From: Antitrichia curtipendula
Lineage: Eukaryota; Streptophyta; Bryopsida; Hypnales; Leucodontaceae
NCBI GenBank assembly: GCA_951230915.1
Contig: OX579635.1
Coordinates: 5,456,001 to 5,520,000, forward strand
Length of the DNA: 64,000 nucleotides
Direction of reading: 5' to 3'
Positions within the stretch are counted from its first letter, which is position 1, and the number at the start of each line of letters is the position of its first letter. Of this stretch, positions 37,101 through 47,984 are shown one piece after another. The position numbers and the translations under genes are program-made. The notes below the pieces were generated by a model. The model was not told where the DNA came from. It ran no database searches and saw only the letters and a program-made list of their open reading frames with translations.

Positions 37101-40100
37101 ACCTTCACACTTTGATTTTGTCCCTTGAACCGGTAACCAGGAAACTAGGATAGGAGCATGAAGGAAGATTTCAACATTGAACCTCCAAAACTAGTAGTAT
37201 CCAACATCACACGCATGCTCAACTACAAAGTTTCAATAGAGGAGGTACGTTACCTGACCAATGCCGGCAGTGAACATGATAGGCTTGAGCCATTCCCTTC
37301 GCTCGCCACTGGGTAATCGCATGCCAAAAGTTCGTGTAAAACCCTGAACAATAGAAATGGGTCAGGAACCAATCACTGCAAGCATGTCACTCTGACTTCA
37401 TGATGACAACAAGCTGTGAAACTAGCTTCCATTGGAATGACAAACCTATTTTCTGAAACCATTGAAGACTAGACTAGGTACCTGGACAAGAGGCTCCCCA
37501 AACTTGTTCCCGTCCATTACTAGCATCAATAAGAATCTGAAGAGGCGACGCAAGGTTTGGTGGATAGAGGAAAGAATTGTCCTCCCAAGGAGCATCAGAG
37601 CCCTCCATCTGTAGCATGTAAAAAAAAGAACAAAATTAATGAAAGAAAATCTTGCATTTGAAAGACATACCACACAAACGTCAAATAAACAGAAAACAAC
37701 ACAAATATGAAAACAAACCTGAAGGTTTCCAACACAGTAACCGGCAGTGGCGGCTCCAACTAATGAGCCAATTCCTGTAGCATGCGTATCCCGAATGCGT
37801 CCTCCAACCCCCGTCTCCGCACCTGGAAATGGAGCAACTGCACATGGAAAATTGTGCGTCTCTGCAGTGAAGAGAACATCAAAATCACGATGAAGGGCAT
37901 CCATTGGAGAAGGTGACCCCGGAGTCACAGGAAGTACGGGTTTGACAGCCGTGCCTCGAATAGCACTGCATGACATACAACAAAATAATTTAGCAAGTGT
38001 CACTCGATTAGCACTACAAGACATTCAAACAAAAACGGTTTAGATTAATCCAAAAAGTAGTTACAATTCACATTTAAAGACAAAAGAAGTGCACCTGGAA
38101 TTGTCGGTGAAGCCAATCACCGAGTTGTTCTTGTTTGCTCTCAATGTGTCTTTAACCAGATCAAAAAGTGTCTCCGGAACTAGCTTTCCGTCAATTAGCA
38201 ACTCACCCTGAACAAATGAAAAAAAAGAAGCCAAATTGTATAAACATCCGATCCATGTATAAACATTGAAATATATACAACATTGTAATATGAATCCCAA
38301 AGCTTTGTTTGTAGCTATTGAAAATTTTGTGATTGTTCAAAGTTCAAAGTTGTTGGACCCTTGCTTTCCTTACCTTGAAGAACCAATGACGACTGTGCTC
38401 ACTGTTGGATTGAGCGATGTCAAACAACTCAACGTTTGTGGGGTTGCGCTTAATAACCTTGCCAAATAGTTTTGTATAATACTGTGATTCAAAATGTATA
38501 AATCAGAAATCTATAAAAATTAAACAAAATAAACAAGTTAAAAAGAAACTTGTAACCAACAAATAAGAGATGTACCTCCAGGTCAAACTCATCGAAAGCA
38601 AGACCCATAGTCTTGTTGATAGCTTCCAATGCTGCTCTCCCTTCTTCAATGACTCGGATCTGGATTACGGGCTCTGGAATTGTGTCATTCCTGAAAGACA
38701 TCAGCTTCTGAGGGTAAACGCACTGTGTCATGCGATCGTGTACCTGCAGCACGAAAGCCAAGTCTTAACAACGTGCTCCAATTCGAAACCAAAATTTCTG
38801 ACAAGCCACAGCTCCTATTCAACAAACCATGGTCATTTCAACTTGCCAGCGATGCAAAGTTGTCAAGTTGACTTTGCTCCAAAGGTGCCGCGTCTGGAGC
38901 AACAGAAAGCAGGTATCGAGAAGACCGCTCGATCCGCATCACTTCAGGTAATGCACATGCCTTACAGACTGCCACGGCATTGGTTGACCATGCCGTTGTG
39001 AAGGAAAGACGAGGCCCAACTTCCACAACTACAATCCCCAAGGTTGTTCAGTACAAGGTTCATAACAAAACCAGTGCCAATGGATTTAGAAAAAATGAAA
39101 ATAAAAATGTGCAATCAAACAATTGAAAGATAGTGATGCTGTCAACTACAAACCTACTCCACTTTCATTTTCGAAGTTGCTTGTCAACTGGAGATTGTTG
39201 GGCTCGTAAGTCTCTCTGAGCAGCCAGTTCAAAACTTCCCATTTCTGTGAAGAAAGTGGTGCATTCAACGCAACGTTGTAGCACTGCAAGTCGCAGATTC
39301 AAATAATTAGTATTCAGTGATGATGGTTAATACATCCATCTGTCTCAATACTCGATGACATTACACAAATGCATCAGAAGAAATAAAATAATGTCGATTG
39401 AATAATTGAAAGGACTCACTCACTTCTTCAGTCTTGATGTCGATGACATCTCCGGAAATTTTCTTTTGAACCTGCCTGAGAAGAGCTGCCGCCTTATTAG
39501 CATGCGAAAACGGAGTTCGGTAGATGTGATAAATCTCCGCATCCTGTTGTGTCACTGGTGCAACCTACATGCCACATCCGAAGGTCATAAACCCTAAACG
39601 TAACCCAATGAATTCGAAATCTACATGCCACATCGAAAGGTCTTAAACCCTAAACCCTAAACCTTTGAACAAACATTCCCAAGCGCGATCTGCTGGTTGT
39701 CAGTTTATGTACACATCAACCTTGGCAGGGTCTTTTCAACTCAGCGGAAAGTCTTTTGTACATACAAACCCACATCCCTTGAAAGAAACGCTCCAGCCAT
39801 TAGATCGAGAGACTTGCATAAACAATAAGAAAAGAAACTGCGGTGATACGGGTAGATTGTCCGAGGCAACCGCCTGCAACTTCAGCTGCGCCTTTGCACC
39901 CTTCGTCTTCAGAGCAGGCAGGGTCGAACTCGAAGCTGAGAACAAACTTCTCTGTCCCACCCTCAACGCCCTTCGATAGCCAGCTTGCCTGGCCACACAA
40001 CAGAACCTGCACCCAGAAGCGACAGCACAGACAAAGCCAGGTGATTGATTTGAAAACCACATTGAAAATGATCCACATTCTAGTCATGAAAAATTCACGC

Positions 40101-40342
40101 ATACTTGATTCAATTCCAATTCAAGCACGCACGTTTCTTTCTTCTTGCAAGTGCAACTGTAGCCAAAGACTTGCACAGAAAGAAAACTCAAACAGCAGCT
40201 TTTGTGTGAGAAAAGCACAAAGTTCACACCTGGTGGCATTAGAGTTGACATTGAGCTTTGCAAAATTGGATGATGAGCGCGTGCACGGCGTCAAAGCCTT
40301 AGCATTGATGATGCTTCCCATCAAGGCGACTTGCCCTGCCAT
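31179..40342 (-). CDS. PURL: FGAM synthase (PurL type), plastid/mitochondrion targeted
   Basis: This enzyme converts FGAR, glutamine and ATP to FGAM in de novo purine synthesis. About 27 exons are visible. The first are 40342-40230, 40006-39850 and 39564-39424; others lie near 39.2, 39.0, 38.7, 38.4, 38.15, 37.85, 37.6-37.48, 37.34-37.25, 37.0, 36.85, 36.5, 36.2, 35.95, 35.5, 35.2, 34.8, 34.65, 34.4, 34.0, 33.45, 33.3, 33.0, 32.55-32.0 and 31.77-31.18 kb. Motifs include FTAETHNFPCAV, GAETGVGGRIRDTHATG, GGPAYRIGMGGGAASSM, FNAVQRGDAEM, SIHDQGAGGNCN and AIDGGKDSLSM. The C-terminal glutaminase has the nucleophile Cys in TFGVCNGCQL and His in MMPHPERC. The N-terminus is Ser/Arg-rich, as expected for an organelle peptide. 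Exon 10 (37608-37482) is 11 nt short and shifts frame at 37512, so the annotated frame is broken there. Confidence 0.9.
34907..35080. mobile_element. 174-bp CACTA-derived MITE in a PURL intron
   Basis: It begins CACTATAAGAAACC and ends ATTCTTAGTG, and is flanked by ACA on both sides (34904-34906 and 35081-35083), a 3-bp target duplication typical of CACTA elements. The left end matches the nested element at 11217. It lies in the intron between the exons near 35.2 and 34.8 kb, with no visible damage to splice sites. Confidence 0.8.
39566..39665. repeat. Duplicated intron segment with telomere-type CCCTAAA units
   Basis: In the PURL intron next to exon 3, CTACATGCCACATC..GAAGGTC..TAAACCCTAAAC occurs at 39566-39602 and again at about 39622-39662. 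The second copy has an extra CCCTAAA unit. CCCTAAA is the plant telomere repeat. Confidence 0.7.
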
Positions 40343-42061
40343 CCCTCAAACTCACAAATAAAATCTCCACGAGAAACACTGAAAACAAAATGAATGAAAA
40401 CAATGATCTAGATTGTTGTTAATTACTCTTGGTGCACTCATGTATATAGATCTAGCTTTGACAGTGCGTGCATATATTCTAGGCTACTACATCTCAAATG
40501 AAAATGAAATAAATTGAACTTGAAAATAAAAATAAAAGGGAAATAAAATTGTAAGTTAATGAATTTTGAAAATAGCAAGGAAAATAAGTAAAAGTTAAAA
40601 GTGAAGTGAAGTGAAGTAGCAGTGAAATAGAAATATTAGAATCATCGGAAGAGTTGTTTTCCAATGGTTATATTACTTGGAACTTTATTGGGGAACAGAT
40701 TTCCAAAATTCTATACATTAAATTAGGCTACTTGTTTGTTTTGTTTATTACAATGAGATATCCGAAACCATGCATCCATGGTCACGTTTGTGGTACCATT
40801 GGAAAGCTCTCAACAAGGAGGGGTGCATGGACTTTGTTTCACAGCATTCCAACCCACGGCAAAAAAAGATATTGAGTTTTGAAGTTTTTATGAATTAGGA
40901 AATTACTTTTATTTTTATTTCATTATACTATGGCAAAAGCATAGGGCATACTAGTTTTACTTGAAATTTGGAGTGGCTAACTTCACACTAGAAAAAAATT
41001 GAAAACAAAGTGGATGAAATCTCCAAACGCATCTCCAAAAAATAAGGGTCAAACAAATTTGGATGAAGTTTACAACCATTAGCTGATAAGGTACATGAAA
41101 CTAGAAATATTGGATGAATGTCCAAAACAAGATCATTGTTCAAACTCACTTGCAATATAGGATCTCTCTACCAATGAAAATATAAACAAGTGCCCTATTG
41201 GTTGGAAAATTTGAAAAAAGTATTAAAATGCAAACATTAAGAGTACATGATTGAAAAGGGTTGTCAATGCATCTAAGCATGTATCTTTTGGACATTGTAT
41301 AAAGGAATTGTAAATTTTTAAGAGTACTAATTATAAATATTTCCAAAATCAACCTTAGGCTCTCATGTACAATTTAGACACAAATCTTTCGGAATTGCTT
41401 TTAGACAAGGGTTGCAATTAGGTGTGGTTAACTTATACAACCCAAATTACTAAGGTAGACACCTACAATCATCACTTTTGTTGTTGAGCATAGTTTCTAA
41501 TATTAGACTAGTAACATTTTTGTATGTTCTCATTGGTGAATGAAAAAGAGAAGTTCCAATGCACCATAGAATTTGGTATTTGGATATTTATGCAAAAGTT
41601 ATAAAAGGTCAGGGTTCTACTGGTAGATGTATGTGACCCCCAATTCCAACATAAAATAGTTATAATTTTGAATAATTTGCTAAATGTTCCCTCATTGATT
41701 AGGACTTGTGGAGAATGCCAATGTTGAACTTTAATTACCTCAACATCTAACTGTTGAAACTAGGGACAACACAATCCATTATACTTGGAAAAAAACTAAA
41801 CTACAGCCAGGGAACTTCTAGCTGACTCATGGATATTGCTCATACCCAAAAGTGGATCTAAGATGCACAACTCCAAATTTCTCACCGTGGAAGATAAATA
41901 TAAAAATCTGCCCCTCCTTTTGTTGCTATGTGAAGGACGATTATAATATTTGGGGAGGTGTCAAAGTTGTTACCATGGCCATAAAATAGTCTAACCTATA
42001 ATGTAAGTGATATAACATTGGCCAATTTAGATAAAGAGGAACCCCAAAAAATACCTTCCCG
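40343..42061. other. PURL 5' flank and AT-rich intergenic DNA
   Basis: The first few hundred bases presumably contain the PURL promoter and 5' UTR. The rest is AT-rich with no recognised gene. Sequence unlike the DUF1997 gene runs up to the duplication border at about 42061. Confidence 0.5.
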
Positions 42062-42962
42062 TTGCCAGGGTGCTGCCAACATTCTTGCCTCCAAGTCGAA
42101 TTCGTCCTGCACAAATATTTATGGATTTCCCAAATTCAGGTGCTGGCTTGACAACTGTCGGAAAAACACAAACATAAATGTTTAATGAAAACTAAACCCT
42201 AAACCCTAAACCCTAAACCACAAAAGTAGTTGTACCCACGAATTAGGGTTTGTTGTTGTTACCTATTCTTGTGTCTGGCAGGATTCACTCCAGAGGAAAG
42301 GACAGCGAATGATGACCAATCCCAGCACAATGTGTTGCTTGTGGCTCGAGGAGGGGCCTGCAAGTAGCATGCATGAGATAAATCAGTCATGAACATTACA
42401 GGAATTTCAGGAATCTGCTGTTGAATATCTCCAGCTAAATGGCAGAGTCACACATGCAATCTAACGCCATGCCTGTGCGCACATGACCTAACTCACGATT
42501 GATGTGTCAAATTTAATCGCGGATTGCTGTCTTCATGACTTGCAAACAATTCGATTTTAAACAAAAAAAAAACGACAGGCACTTCGGCATGATCGTAGAG
42601 TTTCGGAGATCGTCGTTATCTCTCTACACCAATAGCACGAAACCCTAATCAAATCCTGTCAGACACCCAGTACAACATTCTAAAATCCTAGTTTTGCAAC
42701 CAATCATCCTACAACTGCGTCAACAAAACATTCGATAAACATTCAATTCCTCGGTGCTAGACATTCAAGGACACCATAGCTCAACAATTGCGTAGCGCAA
42801 ACAAAGTCAAAGTCGAAATCTCTCACAAATTCAGAAAAATTCAGGAAAGTTTTTTTCATCACATACATGAATTCGACAAGACATTGTCGACGTCGCGGAG
42901 GTGGAGGCAACAGACGCAGACGCAGCACAGTCACTCACAGCAGGCACGCCCATCGCCGCCAT
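42062..42962 (-). pseudogene. Truncated DUF1997 gene (exons 1, 2 and part of 3)
   Basis: Exon 1 (42962-42867, 32 codons) and exon 2 (42357-42263) keep the reading frame, splice sites and transit-peptide-like sequence of the full gene at 22649-25248. Exon 3 starts at 42106 but homology stops after about 45 bp at the duplication border. An inserted C near 42066 also shifts the frame relative to the full gene. Nothing beyond the presequence is encoded, so the DUF1997 domain is absent. The promoter region is duplicated too, so a short transcript is possible; a functional protein is unlikely. Confidence 0.8.
42192..42220 (+). repeat. Interstitial telomeric repeat (CCCTAAA)3
   Basis: Three perfect CCCTAAA units lie in intron 2 of the truncated DUF1997 copy. 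The equivalent intron of the intact copy (near 24480-24505) has none and is otherwise alignable, so the units were gained after duplication, or lost in the other copy. Confidence 0.8.
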
Positions 42963-43775
42963 CGCCAACTTCGCTACCCCTCAAATGGGTTGCCCTCGAA
43001 CAACCCAAAATTCCACCTTCACGCCAGCCCAAACTTCAGTTTTACTCCGACCCACGTTGCAGAATGCAGCAACAAGTGGAGCCTGCACTGCAACCCTAAC
43101 ACCAATCTCTCCAGTCTCACACATTCATTGAAATCTCCAACTACGGAAGCAAATCTTGCAGTTCCTCTGGACTCGAGATGAAGAAACGGTCATTTCTAAA
43201 ATCTCGCTGTGAGCTCAATTGCGTGATGATCCAGCAAAATGCGGTGAGAAATCTGTCTGCGGGATTGCGGGATTGCCGGATTGATACACAACCATGACCC
43301 ACAGGAAGAGCATTTGAGGAGGAGTTGAAAAGCCTGATGGCATGCCTCGGCACTAAGTCCACGACGTTTTTTGCAAAACGCTGGGGACCCAAAAGGGCGT
43401 CTTCAGAGCGTAAAAAGCATAAGCAAGAATGTGTACACAAGCAAGAATGTGCATACAGTCTATCTTCTGTACCTTAACCCCTAAATGCCCAAGGCCTCTC
43501 TTGAGGTTCTAGGAATTTGCTCTAAATTGAAGAACTACCAACTTTTTGATAAGTTGAATCAATTTTTTTGAAATTGTAACCATACAAATTCAAGCTAGAC
43601 ATGTTTGAGATCGCATAGATAAAGAAAACACAACAATATCACTTACGGATTGAAAGGTTATAATGTGTGATGACAAGGGTGCTAAAACTACAAAAGTAAT
43701 TTGATGTCTTTCAATCCTCTTTTCACATGTTGAATCTAAAAAGTTGGTCACCAAAAAAATATGAGGATATAAAGG

Positions 43776-44755
43776 GTCTAATATGCACAACCCCAATCAA
43801 TTTATGACTTCTCAAAATGTATTCCATAATTTTTTTTAATGGATCTCTAATGTAATTTTGTCTCTAAGATTTAGTGTTTTGGAGGCTCATTTCCAAGAGC
43901 CCTCAACACTATGGAAAGCCAAGATTGCATTGGCCACCCTTGCACAAAATCTTGAATAGAAAAAACATAATCAATCATTTTCAAAATCTATCCTACAAAA
44001 ATAGAAACTACTAAAAATAGAAATTTGGTTAGATTTCAGGTAACTTCAAAGTATTGTTGACACCTAAATTGGATGCCTTCAGTTGGGCATTTAGGATTAA
44101 ATGAGGTTGTTTTATTTTGTTTTGTTTTATTTGTTGGAAAGCTCTATGCAAGGAGAGGTGAATAACCTTTGTTTTGTAGCGTTCTTACTTACAACAAAAA
44201 AAGATATTGAATTTCAAAGTTTTTATAATTATAAACTAAAAAATTACAAAATTATTATTATTATTTTTATAGTGGCAATGGCATAGGACCCACTAGTCTA
44301 CACCTTGAATGAGGTTGTTTGTTTTGTATTGTTTAATTACACTAGAGCCAACATTTGGATACAAAATAAATTGAATAAGATATAATTGGAAAAGTAAAAC
44401 TAGGACTTTTACTTTAGTGGATGGTTCTAGATAGAACTAGAAATATAATGCTAAAAGGTGAAAAGAAATCCTACTCTATCTTAAAGATTGAAAGTCTTTA
44501 TTGATAGTCTATTATAAAAAAACAAAGATTGGGGATGAAGAGGTTCTTTTGGAGGAGATGGATCCCTCTCTATGGTTGGGCAGTTAAAGCTTTTGGTGAA
44601 TTATTATAATTAATAAGTATATTTTGCATCCTCAATTGGAGTTCATTGTTGGGGGGTTGTAATAAGATTGAAGGTTGTTGAGAGAATGTTCTTCTAAATA
44701 CTTATAGAATAGTTGTTATGATCTTTTTTTTTTTTGCATTTAGAATATTGAGCAT
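43776..44755. other. AT-rich intergenic DNA
   Basis: No gene recognised. It contains an ATT-rich microsatellite (near 44250-44270) and poly-T tracts. Some sequence near 44090-44280 resembles that near 40750-40960 (GGAAAGCTCT..AAGGAG..TTTGTTT..CAACAAAAAAAGATATTGA), a diffuse repeat. Confidence 0.45.
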
Positions 44756-45660
44756 TTGATTTCAAACTTTGAAGTTTCACTTCAAGGTTTCATCATGGAG
44801 GAAGACACTATCTTCATTGAAGATGATTCTTGCTACCCTACTACATTTGAGGACGATGTGGAGTATGTACTTGGAGTAGAAGACATACTTTATGGATCTT
44901 CAAGAGGTCATTCTTCCATTTTTTCTACAACAATGGAAGACGTTGACTTCCGTTTGTCCGATTTTGAATTGAGTTCTGATTTTGATGACAACATGGAGTT
45001 TATGTGGGAAGAAAATGATGAATGGGAATCAAACCTCTAGCTACTGACTTACCGCATTTCATAGATGAGCCTTTGAAACCTTTCTTTGATTATGTGCCTA
45101 TAAAGTCTTCTACAAAGTTCATTCAATTTACTCTTGCAAGTAGAGATCTTATGATTCTTTCTATACAAAGACAAAATTTTCCTACCTTCTTTGAAATTTA
45201 TGAAGCGGATGAAAATTGTCGTCCACTTTTTAGAAGCCATGGAAGATCTGTAGATGATGATGATACTCTTCACATTGAAGCACAATGAGTGAAACTTCAA
45301 AACAATTTGAAGTTGATAGAAACTGTGGATGGAGTTGGTCTTTCAGCTTCAAGTGGCACACAAGACAAAGAAATACCTCATTCTAGAATGTGGTTGTGTA
45401 TAATGTCTACTTTGCACGTTGGTCCTAGTGGTAAACATTTACCACTACATGCCACAATTTCTGCCATACGAAGCAAGTGGCTCATGAATCAAAGGCTTGG
45501 AAGCATTCCTCCATCATATATTGAAAGTTGTATTCAAGCTTGTCCACATTGTCCTCGAGTTTTATTTTGTTTGTCTAATTCATTAAGACTAAAATCTCTC
45601 ATAACAAGGATGGTTCTTAACTTAGTAAAGACACATAGACCAAAAGTGGTCAATGGATGA
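44756..45660 (+). pseudogene. Decayed protein-coding region, unrecognised
   Basis: Three consecutive open frames look like one former coding region. The first (44756-45040) is very acidic (EEDTIFIEDDSCYPTTFEDD). The second (45022-45288) overlaps it in another frame, and the third (45289-45660) follows in the same frame as the second after a single TGA. Composition is more protein-like than the surrounding AT-rich DNA, with a CPHCPR motif near the end and a run of charged and aromatic residues. One frameshift and one stop are needed to join them. I do not recognise a family; it could be a decayed retroelement or lineage-specific gene. Confidence 0.4.
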
Positions 45661-46500
45661 CTTTCCAGATCATTGTAAAAATGAAGAATGTATCAATAGG
45701 TCCAGAAATAGAATGACTTAATTTACGCAAAGTACCTTGGTAATATGTCTTATCCTTTCACACTTAATCCTATAAGAATGACAAGGCCAAAAGTGGCCAA
45801 TGAATGACTTTTCAAATCATTGTAGAAATGAAGAATGAAGAATGCACCCATTGGTCCAAAAAGCAAATCATTTTTGAGTGACTACCTTGGGAACAGGCCG
45901 GTGTCTTTTTAGGGTTAACCCTTGAAAGATGCCATGTCCATTTTTTGTCTGATGAATGACAAAAAATTCTTCTTTGTAGAATAGAAGTGCAACTATTGAA
46001 TCTCAGAATTTTGTGTGAAAAGAGGAGGTCTTGTACATTAGTTTGACTTCCAGTGAAGGCTTTTGCATTTTTTTAAGCATATGATTCACCTCGGTACCAA
46101 AAGGGATGATTTCCATAGTCACCAGCCCAGCTTTAAGGATTAACAAGTGAATGGCAGCACTTTGAAAACAAGTGTGCTTCATGTATCTTAAATGGCGGTA
46201 CACAAGCGGTAACCAACAGAGACTCCATCCATTAATCTTTATTACAAATTTCCATCAAGCTTGACTTAATAGAACATTCATTCAAGGAAAAATTATTCGT
46301 ACCTTCTAGATGAATGGGCACTTACTAGCACAATTTATTAGAATGCAAATGTCTCGCTTACAAGACCAAGAATGAAGTCAGTCTCTAATTATGTCAGGAC
46401 CCTCCCTGACGGCTCCCTCTTCCTGTGAAAATGGAGATCCATGGGAATCTATGATTTCCAAACACTCCCTTTCTGTTTTCCATTTTATGAATTGAAAGGA
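45661..46500. other. Intergenic, expansin 3' flank
   Basis: A partly repeated tract (TGGCCAATGAATGACTTTTCAGATCATTGTA-like) occurs near 45645-45685 and 45780-45830. No gene is recognised. The right end presumably contains the expansin 3' UTR. Confidence 0.45.
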
Positions 46501-47679
46501 TCACCGGAAGTTTGACTTCGCCTCCCACGTCTGCCCAAATCCCCACCCTGCACCGACAGCGTTCGATGCAACAAGGACTCGTCGGTCCCCGCCAGTGATC
46601 ATGAAAGAAAGGGAGCCTGTTAGTTTTCTTGGGACTGTCCAGAGGGCACCCCAGTTGCGGTACATGGGGATCCATCCCGTGGAGGCACTGTGAATCTTCA
46701 CAGACTTCACATCGCCAGCGCCACCTACGTTGTGGATGAGGATCATCAGGAACCAAGGATTGCCGCCCATAGTGAAGCGAATTCCACCGCGTTTCACACA
46801 ACGAGCCCTGCCAGTACAAAAATTAATGTCAACTCCATTCAATGGCACTGTGAATCCTCAAGAAAAGAAAAGACGGCAACAAATGATTTAGGGAGCTAGC
46901 CGAGAAGGGGATCGATGAGGGTGGAAATCCTACCTTAGTTAGCGATGAATGGCAATTTACATACTAATTTGCATATCTACAGGCACAGCAAGCTACAGCT
47001 CAACCTTCTGTAACTTCCTAATTGGCTAATGGATTTACGCCGAGTTAACGAAATTGATGTTAGGAATTTCGACATCATTTTTATATTTTCTGTAAAGGGA
47101 TTACTTCCAAGTTTTACAAGTTAGTTCATCCACAGGCATTATAGAGGCTCACAAGAATTTCAACACAAGAATTTCAGTCTACAGCAAGTACCTCCGGTAG
47201 AACACGGGGATAACACCGCCTTCGATCTTGGCGAGGTTTGAAAATGCAGGCATCGACAGATCGAAGTGTTGTTGGGGAAAATTGCACCACCCGCCTTGGG
47301 AGTTTTGGGGACAGAAGTTAGTGGCCGTGATGGTCATGGATCGAGCGTAATTCCAGCACCAGTTCTTCTCCGTAGGCGTTTCCTTGATTTTCACGCATCG
47401 GAGCTGGAAACAGGCGCCGCAAGCTGCTCCTCCTCGGAACAAAGCAGTGCTCAGCGCCGCGGTCATGGCGCCGTAGCCACGAGAGAACGTGTTTCCGTAC
47501 GCGCAAGCGCCTCCCTCCGTTCCCTGGCCATCACGGGAACCGTAGAATGTGGCATGACCGTAGCCCCATCCCTTGGGAGCCCAGCTGGGCGTTCCATCCG
47601 CGGGAACTGAAGAGAGCGCCAACAAAAGAAGCACCGCTGCAAACCCCGCTTTCATTCCGAAGGCGGAGGTCATCTCCAT
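46501..47679 (-). CDS. Alpha-expansin
   Basis: Two exons, 47679-47192 and 46807-46501, join in frame at a GT-AG intron (795 nt, 264 residues). A hydrophobic signal peptide (AAVLLLLALSSVPADG) is followed by the GH45-like domain: GHATFYGS, GACAYGN, AALSTALF, CGACFQLRC, TATNFCPQN, GGWCNFPQQHFDLS. The HFD motif is the signature of expansin domain 1, and the GWCN(P/F)P insertion is alpha-expansin type. Exon 2 encodes the carbohydrate-binding domain (KRGGIRFTMGGNPWF, NVGGAGDVKSVKI, MYRNWGALW, SLSFMITGGDRR, GWGFGQTW). Length is normal for the family. Expansins loosen cellulose-xyloglucan contacts in growing walls and are secreted. The start was chosen at the first Met giving a signal peptide. A broken copy lies at 52288-52807. 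Confidence 0.93.
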
Positions 47680-47888
47680 GATGTCCCTGTAATCATAGAA
47701 TTCATCGAAGTTTAGAAACAATCTGAGGTTGCAAGAATCTCTTCTGACATTTAAATTATTGAAATGTCCGGATTCTGGCGCCAAAAGTTCGAAACTCGTA
47801 AAACTAGGACTGGTATAGATTTACGATTCGGGCTTCGCGGTTTGAAATGTGCCAATGTCATGGAACGACATAGACGTTTTACTACACC

Positions 47889-47984
47889 GTCCAGCCGTGA
47901 CTCCACAAAATAGTATCTACTGTGCGTGCAGAACGTGTCCAGCCGTGACTCCACAAAATAGTATCTACTGTGCGTGCAGAACGT
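47889..47984 (+). repeat. Perfect 48-bp tandem duplication upstream of expansin
   Basis: The unit beginning GTCCAGCCGTGACTCCACA and ending GTGCGTGCAGAACGT occurs twice without differences. It sits about 210-305 bp upstream of the expansin start codon, within the likely promoter or 5' UTR. Confidence 0.85.

Larger units (their letters stand above)
42062..43775 (+). repeat. Segmental duplication, copy 2 (DUF1997 5' half and upstream DNA)
   Basis: Direct-orientation match with 24357-26060, with scattered substitutions. It includes an insertion of telomere-type repeats in intron 2 and differs in the middle of the upstream part (about 43340-43490). Its left border cuts exon 3 of the gene. Confidence 0.85.

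Noticed and set aside
47266..47610. 114-residue plus-strand frame
   Set aside because: Complement of expansin exon 1.
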